Shown here: positions 21,261 to 33,400 of the stretch, one piece after another
Numbering within the stretch: position 1 is the stretch's first letter
Layout: the number at the start of each line of letters is the position of its first letter
DNA from: Sipunculus nudus
Lineage: Eukaryota > Annelida > Sipuncula > Golfingiida > Sipunculidae
Direction of reading: 5' to 3'
Length of the DNA: 64,000 nt
Assembly (NCBI GenBank): GCA_026874595.1
Contig: CM049315.1
Span: 16,062,164 to 16,126,163 of the forward strand
The notes under the pieces: model-generated
Told to the model about the DNA's origin: nothing
The model's database searches: none
Seen by the model: only the letters and a program-made list of their open reading frames with translations
Program-made: the position numbers and the translations under genes

Positions 21261-24200
21261 CCATTACTTTTGAAGTACTAGTGTTTGTGCAATTTTGTGT
21301 GATTGCACAGTGCACATATTGAGTCCACATGTCCACGTACTCCATCCACGAGTTTTTGTGTCAGTTGAATGTGTGAAGTGAATTCTGAACAATTATCAGA
21401 ATAGAATTTAATAAGAACAAATTCTGAAATATATTAGGAAGAATGTTATATCAGTAAAATCTTGGATAGTCCAAAATGTGATGCCATAAAATAATCTTAT
21501 TCAGTTTCTGTTTAATGTATAAAAGTGTGTTATCATTATGTGGGTAATGACTGAAAAATGTGATACAAGCAAAGCTTTAACATCATGTTATTCAAGTAAT
21601 AAAAGAGTTGTCAATGAGATTCAATCATGTGTTGATTTTTCATATTATATAGAATTTGGTTAAATATCTGTCTGTATACAACTCATTTGTATGTTATTTT
21701 GGATACATTCTTGTTTGCACATGGAAGCCGTCTTGTAGTAGTACATAAAATGCATGTACACTCCATGTTAAATATGATATGGCATATTCGTCAACAGTGT
21801 CAATATGGTAAAAAGTTAGAATTTGGAGGCATAACTATAAAATGTGCATCAGATCTGAAAGTTGAAAAATAAGAGAAAAAAAACCCGCATTTTACTGGTG
21901 GTGCCTTTGATGGAGCTAATCAGTTATTTATTCCCTGAATGCTTATATCCTGAAATTTATATCAATTTAGCAGTTAAAGAAACCAAATTTCTTGCTTCAT
22001 ATGGTTGGGCAGGTCAAAATTTTATTTCGTGCAGGATTTTACCAAAAAGAACATTAAGAGGTTTTCAATAGATTTGTCTCCCCTTTTTTCAAAACAAAGT
22101 TTCTTGCATAAATATAAAAAAAAAATGGGAAATGGTACATAAAAATGATTCTTGTTCTTATAATGTTTGATTGGAAAAAATAAAAATTACATATTCTAAC
22201 TTCTAACTTTTACATCTAGGGAGGACCATGCAGATCTCTTTGAACACCAAGTCATTGTGATATATATTTTCTGGGTTATTTGGCCTGTTTGTGCACCCCG
22301 GATTAATAACAAAAGTTGATACTCATGTTAAAGTATATAAATAATTAACACATGCATGAATTGCTGTGATTCTTGCCTTTGCATATCGATCATGACTAGT
22401 TTTATTGGTGGTGCTATGGCCCGATATCTTTTCTATTTTCAACGCATATCAACCTCTATTTTGAGAACGTCGAATGGCAGCAGTCTTATCAGTTTCTCAC
22501 TGAGCTGTGGTTCCAACTTCCATCTAGCCGTGTAAAACCTTGTATGTCCATTGACCATAACTAGTTTTCTAAAGACCAATGGCACCACCAGTATTTTTAA
22601 TTTTTCACGCTTTTGTCCTTGTAACAGTTTTTCAGTTGCTGTTTCATCTAGTGTAGTGAAACTTCGAATGTTTATTGATCATGACTGGTTTTATCAGTTG
22701 CCGAAGACTGTTGATGCCACCTGTTTTTTTCCCGATTTTTTTTCATGTTTTTTCTCTATTTGGAGACAGAATTTACAGCAATGGTGTCAGTTTCTTAGCT
22801 GTATTTTCGGATTGTGTCCTGGAACCAGTTATGCTAATTTATCATAAACTGTTTCATTAGTTGCATGAGACTTGTGGTGCCACGTGTATTTTCTTTTACT
22901 TTATGTAATTTTTTATACAATTAAATGACAGCAGTCATATCAGCTGTTTATTTTTATTGATCATGGTATAGATTTATCCTAGTCTGTAATGCTAATTAAT
23001 GCTTTTTGTGTGACAGAAAATCATTCTTATAACCATATAAAGAAAAGAATTTTATCATGTATCAAACTGCATCATTATATCACCTTAATATGCGTCAAGG
23101 AATGCTATATCCTTTTTACTTCTCGAATGGTACCAAATAGAGCCTAATTGAGCATATATATATATATATAATGATATACATGTAAAGAGGTTATTTGGTG
23201 TCTTCATGCTACATAAGGAATATGAGTACAGACATATTTGGACAGATCTGTACAATATCCGTTGGGTAAACTTTAGCCGTACTGTACTGTAGCGCTTGAA
23301 AACCATGCTAAATATACATACTGTAGCAAAGGGGAGTGGCTTATTTGGGTCCCTTGAATTGCAAAGACATCAACGAGAATTTGTTTCTCTTCTTTCTTTT
23401 CTTCTACCCGTGTTTATCCTTAATTTCTAATATGGCTGATTTTTTTTTTTCAAAAAAGAGCTTAGGTCGGTACTAGAGATCGGCATTCAAAGGAATGGAA
23501 ACCTCCGCGATGTGTTGCATTCACTTATTCGGTCCATATTCTCAGGTTCATTCGTGCCTAAATGACTGTATGTTTGTGAATATTCCTTGATGAGTTCCTG
23601 AATCTAGATCATGTTCCGGATCCACACCATATCCATTCTTCCATGGCCCATTACTAAAACGCCCTTTAAACTTGATGAGATTTCATTCATGATTGCATGA
23701 GTTATGTTGTGAACAAACACTCGCGCTCACACACCAACACACACACCCCTACACACACGCGCGCGCACCCCCCCCCCCCCCTCCCCAAACTCACGCACAC
23801 ACGGGGATGAACAAATACCCTCCTGGCTGAGGCAATAAATATCAAATGTGACAGATTTGCGTTTGATATTTATGCTTGATTGTATCCTTATGTTCATGGG
23901 GAGGTTTCCGACCATAGCTTGTTGATTACAGACCTCTGTAGTTGTTTCATGACTGTTAGAGGCCTATACAGAGATGTACAACCCTCAGCATTCATTAAAT
24001 AACATGACTTGTGCATAAGGTGCATGAATACACCTTATGTGAAAAAAGCGCGTAAAGGGAAAATGACTAACTGAATAACTTTCCCTGTAGCAACATGCAG
24101 AGTGATTAAAATTATACTAATTCCTTATGTAAATATTGCTGCATTGAAAATGATAAATCTGCCTCATACTGGAAGGGATCATAGTGTTCAAATTTTGAAA

Positions 24201-26109
24201 ATTCACATCATGAAAGGGAAACGCCCACTGCTACTCTCTCCCCCCCCCCCCCCCCCCCCCCATGTGCAATGTGCGTTATGAATTCGAGACTATCAGTATT
24301 TTATGGCTTGTGGGAATTATTTGATCTACGCATCCCTTGCACAAATTTAATTATATTTTTTAAACAAAAATCATATTCCAGTAATAGAAGGATCAATAAC
24401 TTAGATGTTAAAAAAGATCAGCATAATTATTATTTTTCTTATCTTTAATTAGACGTAATTATTATTATTTTAGGTGTCGAATAATATAATCGTTAAAAGT
24501 ATGTTTCACTTCAGAAAAACGTGAATGTCTGTTTCAATCTTGTTTCTTGGCCATACGGACAACATATGAGAAACTACAAAAATCGTTCTTACCGATCTAG
24601 TAATTGTGTATTTTAGAGGTGTCTTTTTTTGTCATGGCCTATTTAACAATCTTGGCAAATTATATAGAAAAGTAATATCTGTAATATATAGGTAATGTAT
24701 ACTTTTCGGGAAAAAGGTTATACAATGAAAGGTGGTGTTGTTTGAGACTCATTGTGTCTCCTAAGTCAAATTTATCGGGTCATCTTTTAATTTTCCGTCA
24801 TAATGTTACGCATGACGTTGAGGACGGCGCGAAGGAAACGAGCTATATAATTTGAGCAATTTTGCTCATAACATATCAAATATACTGGTTATCAAACTCT
24901 ATAAGCCTTGTTCTTATGTATGTATATATTTCTCATTATTATATAATAATATTTTTTTCGAAATCATGGGTTAACATGGTTAAATAAGCCTTTTAAAAAT
25001 TTTGTGAAATGCAAAGAAATGACATTTGATGGACCGTTCCTGTTGAACCGGTGTGCGTTGCATTTGTTTAAAAAATCATTGACAGGTGTCGCCACGAAAC
25101 AGTCGCTAAACCTAACCTACGCGGCGTTTCAGTGGTTTCTACAGTAAGCGATAGATGGCAGCATGAAACGGGACTTCACCAGAGAGCTCAGATGACTTTA
25201 CTCACTTGTCCCCCTTTTGACCTTTATGAATATTAATTACAGGCCAGCGCGAAGAAACAAAATCTGACAGGTACATGCTCGAACAAGAGTAGCCGCTTAT
25301 AGCATATATAAATTGAACCGTATTTTTTAAAGAATACTTGATATATTTTGAAATCAGTTATGCCTGTCTGTGCGTAAGATCTTACATGAGTTATATATTT
25401 GCACATAAGCATTATATACTCGGTGATAAAACGAAATATATTGTTTAAATGGTGACGTTACTATGCCGCTTATAACATATCAAATACCCATCAAACTTTT
25501 CACAAGCAGTTTACGGAAATGCAGATAAAATTGTGGAGTTATCATTCATTGGTATTTATCGCCTAGATATGCCATCCTTATAATATATAGAGCCGATCTT
25601 TCTGATGAACAAGACTAGAATAAAAAGGTAAGGATATTTTTACATATCTGGTTATATGTTGCCTTATACCAGTGCCAAAGTTTCCAAATATGATCATAAC
25701 AAAAGTCAATCTGACTCTTAAAAGTCAAAGCAGCTGTCATTCCCAAACCACTGAACCACCAAAGTAGTCCAGAACTCCACGCTGATGGGCCTCCAAAAGA
25801 GACTTTGTGCTGGAATGGTTTTGCTGGAAAACTTTTGTATAAAGCAAAACTGAACTGATAGTGTGAAAGAATTAATAGGCATAAATTGCTCCTGATGGGT
25901 CCGCCTACTGTATGACATAACACCACGAAACACCCTTTTAAATTCAAATTTGAAGCAAAACACTGGTATCAGTTAATAAATCAACATCTGTTGCATATGT
26001 TAATGAGGGATTATGCCACTATTTTGTAAAATAATAGAAAGCAAAAGTGTTTTGTACAACTGACAAGTGCGCTGCTTGATTGTGACTTGCGCCACTAGGG
26101 GGCATGGTC

Positions 26110-26927
26110 GGTCGGTCTTTTTACCGAGCGCTACTGAGCGTACCAAGCGCTACCGAGTGCTAGCGCTCGGTAGGACTTTTTACAGAGCGATACCCTGGAT
26201 TCACACAAGGCATTGCTCTGATCCGCGTGGGGCTACCGAGCGCTCGGACTTTTTACCGAGCGCTACACTGCCCTAACAACGGGCAGTGTTCTTACATACT
26301 CGGGACCACCGAGCGCTAGGGACTTTTTACCGAGCGCTACCCTGGATTCACACCAGGCATTGCTCTGACCCGGCAGGGGCTACCGAGCGCTCGGACTTTT
26401 TTACCGACTCGGAGCGCTACCCTGCTCTAACAACGGGCAGTGTTCTTACATACTTGGGACTACCGAGCGCTAGGGACTTTTTACCGAGCGCTACCCTGGA
26501 TTCACACCAGGCATTGCTCTGACCCGGCAGGGGCTACCGAGCGCTCGGACTTTTTTACCGACTCGGAGCGCTACCCTGCTCTAACAACGGGCAGTGTTCT
26601 TACATACTTGGGACTACCGAGCGTTAGGGACTTTTTACCGAGCGCTACCCTCCCGCACATGACAACTATTTTTTTACCGCATTCAGCACAAACCACCATA
26701 TTTAGTATAAAGCATGTTTCTTAGTTAATCCAGCATACAAAATAATTAACGACGTCTAAATTAACCCTGGATTAGATCAATGATTTCTTTATGATATATT
26801 TATATATATATATTACGATAAACATACACATAAATTTGATATGTGTAAATACATTTATTCATATATCAGTAGTCCTATATAAATATAATATATAATTTAA
26901 AATTATGCTATATATTTACATATATCA

Positions 26928-26975
<48 letters not shown>

Positions 26976-26978
26976 ATA

Positions 26979-27037
<59 letters not shown>

Positions 27038-27480
27038 TAGAGAGTAAAGAAATAAAGAAAGAGAGAGCGCTATACCATATATAATATTTATCTGAGACAA
27101 ACAGACAGAGAGAGAGAGAGAAGAAGAACCTGAATTAGAGGGAAAGGTAACAAAGACCTATATACTATATATAATAATTATCCAATATATATAGGAGAGA
27201 AAAAGAAAGAAAGAAAGAGAAAAAGAGAGAGATAAAGAAAGAAAGGGAGAGAGAAAGAAAGAAAGAGAGACAGTAAGGGAAAGAGAGAAAAAGAGAGAAG
27301 AGCCGGAATAAGAGGGAATGTAATAAAAAATACATATATATTCTATGAGGGTATGTTATATTATAAAATTAATACATGATTTACTGCTTGATATATAGAT
27401 TACATATATATTTTTTATAGCATGATTGATATATATATATATATATATAATTATAAATATATATATACTATTAGTATAGG

Positions 27481-27549
<69 letters not shown>

Positions 27550-27945
27550 TGGGAAAGATAACATAAGCGTTGCTTATTCATGTTATATATAAAACAAATA
27601 CAATGTAAATAATTGAATATGATATTTTGTGTTGAATGCAGTTAAAACTACTTATTTGTCATGTGCGGGATGGTAGCGCTCGGCAAAAAGTCTCTATAGC
27701 GTAGTCCCAAGATGTTTGAAGTAGCCTATGTAAGAACACTTCCCGTTGTAATAGCAGGGAAGCGCACGGTAAAAGTCCCCAGCACTCGGTAAATGACTGG
27801 TGTGACCCTAGGGTAGCACTCGGTAAATGACTGGTGTGACCCTAGGGTAGTGCTCGGTATAAAGTCCGAGCGCTCGGTAGCCCCACGCTGGTCAAAGCGA
27901 TGCCTGGTGTGAATCCAGGGTAGCGCTCGGTAAAAAGACCGACCC
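26110..27945. mobile_element. Mutator-like / foldback element with long repetitive inverted arms
   Basis: The direct repeat GGCATGGTC flanks it (26101-26109 and 27946-27954), 9 bp as in Mutator-type insertions. The left arm (to about 26655) and right arm (from about 27665) are inverted relatives built from GGTCTTTTTACCGAGCGCTAC, CCTGGATTCACACCAGGCAT and CTACCGAGCGCTCGGAC. In the left arm a 154-bp unit is repeated in tandem (repeat phrases at 26194, 26341, 26495). The centre is AT-rich with long (TA)n and (GA)n tracts and no transposase. The plus-strand frames across 26067-26724 come from the repeat. Confidence 0.8.
26932..27545. repeat. (TA)n and (GA)n microsatellites
   Basis: Two long (TA)n tracts (26932-26970 and 26980-27025), GA-rich purine tracts to 27300, then (TA)n and (GA)n again at 27480-27545. 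They form the centre of the foldback element. Confidence 0.9.
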
Positions 27946-30454
27946 GGCATGGTCAGAGCTGGGTATGGCTGCCTTGTGTGCCAGTGAATGGACTATGGCA
28001 CGAATCACTCGTTTTAATCACTCTTTATGTCATAAATTTATGAAATAAAATTGCACATATATATCTATATGATGATTATTTATCGATTGGTGTTATGTTT
28101 TGGCATCAGGTTTAAAGTTAAGTGGGTGTTTCATGGTGTTTTTGTCACAGATACCCCAAAACACCAGTGTTTTTTGGTGTTTAGGGGGACTGCTCCTGAT
28201 TAACAGATTATGTCCCTTTAAATCTACTTTTGTTTGGAAGTTCAGCAGGAATTAAATGACCTAAAGTAACGATTTTGTGTGTGTGTGAGAATTGGTTGTA
28301 CTCGTTAAAATGAAGATTAATTTTTTGTTAAGTATGCTTCATCTGTGAGCTTTGCAGTTTGGTAACTACCAGCCACTAAAGCGTACTCCGTCTCGATTTT
28401 TGTGCAGACAAGGTTGATTGCTGGATTATTTGTAAACCCTAACCTTTTTAATACAACAAATATTCATGGGACAGCTGGGATCCATGTGCATACATGGCAG
28501 TGGATGAGGTGCATGAGGCGTTCTGCAGTTGTACCAAAAAGTATCATGTCTTAGAGAGGTGAATGAGTTCTATAGTCGTGCCAAATATCCAATAATTCCC
28601 AGAATTATACATGAACAGTGTACTGGTATATTTTTTATGTGAACTGTAATGATATTTTTTATTTGCTTACTGGATTCAGCATTAAAAGTTACCGCAAAAA
28701 GCCAAATGAGTTTATTACAGTGAAAGTACACAATTTGATTCTTGAAGCAAAAGAAATTAGCCATAGGAATATGAGCCATGTTATTACAAAGCACAGCAGC
28801 ACCATCAGGGGTTTGACGACAGGTGTTGAAGTTATGGTTACTTAACAAACAAAATAGGTGTCTGTGTCAGTGTCTTGTTAGAGCTTTGACATTGTGCTCA
28901 GCTGTGCCTATCTTTAATTCAAACAGCCGTTCTTTGTCAGTTTTTAACTTTTAAATTACTGTGACTGTTTGTACGAGAAGTTTACATAATTGTGATGAAT
29001 AATGGCAATATGAACATTAATTCAAATGAAATAATTATTATGTATTTGATAAAAAACGGACACAATCATTTGATGGAGAGAAAAAATATATAGATCTTGG
29101 CCTACACACAATTTAAAGGCTTAGACTCCCAAGCCTATACAAACTACTGATAATTTTATTAGTGGTTTGTAAAGACTGGGAGTATAAGCCTTTTCAGGTG
29201 CCAATGTTAATGTATGTATGAAACATAGTATCCATTAAGCAGAACTCCTTGATATTCTTCCATTTCAGCTATGGCTGTGAACAAATCCTTTTAACTGTAC
29301 AGTAAACGATGATCTTTTATTTTGGCTGTTGAATTAAATATATCTTCCATTTAAGTTAAAGACGATATCTATGATATATGTTAAAGTAGGTCTATAAAAT
29401 AAGTTTGCATGCACTTCCTAAACTAAAGATCTTCGTATAAATATTATATCTCCATTCCACCTGACTAAAGTGTATCAAATATGGGATATATATATATATA
29501 TGCATCGCCATACGAGCTAGGTGTGATATCGTCATCCTTAAGTATGGTCAATTATTTCTTTCAAACTTGTATTCACCAATGCTTGAGCAGAATATATGAC
29601 ATTCATATAGATTATGCTCTGTCACACAAACTGCAAGGCCCATCAAGCATAGTTTAAATCTTATTAAAACTTACTGCAATAAATATATTTATCATGAAAG
29701 GGTGGGCAGAATAATTAGAATTTTTCATAATTTAACTAGTTAGTTATACAACAAACCCTATCCTAAAAAGGATCTTTAGTAAGTTCAGGTCTTACACAAT
29801 TAGCCTTTGTACAAGTTAAGTAACTCAAAATGAAGTATACTGGTACTGAATTTGTAATTGTAATTGTTATAATGCCTGTGCCTTATCCTGTTCTTTTAAA
29901 TAGGGCAAGAACCCTACCAAATATTTTTGCCATTTTTCACACACACATATATAAGCTAAATTACATTGTTTCACTGTGTACATAGTTGTTTGCAAGCACT
30001 GATGAATTAATATCCACACATATCTGCTATTAAATTATATGTTCATGTCTGGAAGCTGTAAATTTTTTATACACAGTTCATAATTGTAAATTAAGCCATC
30101 TGTCATTGACATGTGTAATTCACAAAGGTATATTGAAATATCATTACAGTTTACCTTTAAAGATGAGCGGCAATGTTAGCATCATTTTCATGCCCAGTTT
30201 CATATCAGTGTTCAGTTCTAGGCTACCACCAAAGGTAACTAAAAATAAAATCTTATATTGGATGATTTCTTGGTATATTAATACATACAGTGTTTCATGG
30301 ATCACGGGTGCACGGTAGTACTTCAGTATGTAAGGCAGACCTGATGCTGGTCATTCACTGTGTTCCTTTGTCAACTGTGGTACTCAGTTACACATGATTA
30401 TGCATAATTAAAATATCACATCACTATTTACTGATTATGCACAGTTTTTTCCAG

Positions 30455-33400
30455 GCAACAGAATGGATAGCATTGCTGGCACAGCAGACAAGAAACTCAG
30501 CAGTCAGGACTTTGCTGAGCAGATCAGGCAGCTGGAGCTGGAGGGCAGCAGGCTGCGTGAGGCTGTCAGTAACCTAGGAAACAGTCTAACAGGTAAGAAC
30601 ATTAAGCTTACAGTAACCTGGGAAACAGTCTGACATTTAAGCGCATTAAGCTTACAGTAACCTAGGAAACAGCCTGACAGGTAAGGACATTAAGCTTACG
30701 CTAACACGGGAAAGAGCCTGAAAGTTAAGAACATTAAGCTTACAGTAATCTAAGAAACAGCCTAACAGGTAACAACATTTAGCTTAGTCAGATTTTTCAA
30801 GCTTCTGTTTTTCTTCTTTCATGTTTCCTTTTGTTTTGAGGAAGTTGTCACACATGCACAAGCTGGACCTTTTGTCATACAGTATTGTTAGGGTAAATGG
30901 ACATAAGCGGCCCCCATATTTACTCACACACAGATGTACTCACACCATAACAATGTATAAGACAGGGGATTTGGTGATGCTAAGTCCTTGTCTCCGGATG
31001 GTTTTGTTGGGAAACATTTGTGTTTGGCCAAAATGAACAAGCAATATAAGATATTTATGTACCCATAGTATTGCAAACCTTTAGTTTATATGGTCCTTTA
31101 ACATTGATCAAAATCACTAAAATATATCCCATGTATAAAAAACTGATAATAATTCATCAAGGCCTTATTACTGACTATCAATGAACTATCAGTAATTGCA
31201 GAGAATAAAAATAATTAAAATTGTGGCATCCCCTGATAGGACATACCAGTCTGTAGGGGTATGTACCAATTCTTACCAAATATACCATAAACCATAATCC
31301 ACCATATGATAATAAACTAAGCCTCCTGCATTTATTGATATATCGATAAATTACCCCAGTTATATCCAGAGCTGCACCACACATGACTGTTCAGCCAGTT
31401 ATTAGTTAAACTTGGTCAATGTCTTATTCTTACCTGTCAGGCTGTTTCCTTGATTACTGATGGTTAAGGACTTGTCATGTTTAAGTGACAGACAGACCAA
31501 ACAGTTACCTTAAGTTTAATCAGATCTGAAAATTCCTTAAGCCCAAAACATACACGCGCTCCTGACACATGCATCATGCGTCAAATCTAGAAAAAGTCAC
31601 TGCAGTCTATTTATCTTAAGCAAAACACGCAATTTTTTATGTGTGATGTGCACTTGCCTTGTGGGAATTCCTGACCATGACATAAATTTAGGGAGGGTTT
31701 CCATCCTTAGCACTTTCATTCTATATTAAACTGCGGGTAAAACCTATGTTATAATTCATTTAACTATAATTATTGATAGAAAACGTGCAACAAAGCAACA
31801 CACATATATAAAGATGGTTCAGGATAGTGACTGAGTTCTGTCATATTTACAACATGTTTGGTCACAAACATATACATCATTGTATACAATTAAACCAATG
31901 CTGATTATCAAGATTACTATTTTTACACAGATTTACAAAAAATACAACAGGTGCTTTGTTAATACCATCCAATATGACGCAAGTCATGCATGTTGTACCT
32001 GCTTAGTGTGTTTTGAATTTGTCAGAAGCCGCATGCATGGCGCACGCATGATGCTTGACCTAGTGTGACGTGCACATTGGTGTGTTTTGGACTTTATCTG
32101 TGAACTTGCTCAGTGCATCTTCCAGGTGGTATGAGCGCTATGTCTGTGATTTGCATCACTGATCACACCCAGTGCAAGTTTATCTCCACCTGTCTTCAGG
32201 ACCAAGCAAACAATTTTATCTTTAAAGATATATTGAGAGATACCATGGCAGTGTAAGTTGAATATTTAAAATACCTGGTAGGTGAAAAGGTCTCCTTTAA
32301 TTCATTGTTGATTTTAGCTTTATTTTGCAGAATGTCATAGTTATAGTCAACAGTTGCCTGGTTAAACATTACAGTTGCAGACTTCAGTAAGAAGCATCTG
32401 CAAATGGGTAGTATGTTAGTAAACAGTCATTTAGAAAAAAGCTGAAATGGAGATCTTATATGTCATGAAAATTCTTGAAAAGTCATAGACCTATGGCTCA
32501 GGATTATTAAACTAAAGCTTGGTATTAATAAAGCTGCATGGATCAACTGTTTAGAAACCTCAGTACTGTGAATGTAGACTCTGGAGTTCTTAGATTTCCT
32601 GTAATCCATAATTAATAAAAACTGGTCATGATAAAAAAAATGTAAAGTTTGGGAATTTAAAGAAATAACTCAGGGTTTGTACTAAACCTGGAAACCTGGA
32701 ATACTCATGGATATTCCAAATAATTTTTCCAGGTCCTGGAAAACCTGGAAAAATGGGGGTTTTTCAATGTACTTCTGGAATAAACCTTTAATTTTTGCAT
32801 AGGTCATTGTTCCATGACATAGATATAGCCCATAAGTGGCATGTGATATCAATGGCAGCAGGTTATGTAGCCTGAGCATGAGGTCTATAGCAGTAGTGCT
32901 GCCTGATGTCTGTTCGGGAAACTAATGGCTGGTGCAAAGATTACCATTCAGGTTTGCCGGCAACTCCATAAAAACACAGTTGCATATTTATACTATGATG
33001 ATATTGTTTTACTATTACCATTTAATATAAATTAATTCTTTTGAAAGACTAATAGGATAAGTCAGTATTAGATTGTTCAGTGTTGTTATATATTGTGACC
33101 TGAAAAAATCCCTGGAGATAACCTGGAAAACTCATGGAATTTTGATGTGCGAGGTGAGTATGAACTCTGATAACTGTATTACATGTGACTGTAGGTATGG
33201 TAAATATTACCATTGATGGTTCAGTGTTGTAACATTTCACAAGTCTGTAATGTTTTAACTGTAATAAGGTCACAAAACAACCATTGTGTACAAGTGATGA
33301 GTTGACATTTTGATTTCTGGAATTTAAATGTGGCAAGTCAGGCTTATTATTGTTGTCTCTGGTAACATGAAATGTTAATTAAAAATTATGCTTCATAAAT

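Larger units (their letters stand above)
19961..30454. other. Intergenic stretch between the two genes
   Basis: No exon that I can assign. Apart from the repeats listed separately it holds short simple repeats (23156, 23735-23780, a C run at 24240), a fragment of the TTAA MITE at 25798-25905, and from 24800 to 25260 a somewhat CpG-richer patch that could hold a CCDC158 5' UTR exon but shows no decisive signal. Confidence 0.5.

Noticed and set aside
26067-26724. Three plus-strand frames with repeated ALPWIHTRHCSDP
   Set aside because: Translation of the tandem 154-bp units of the foldback element arm.
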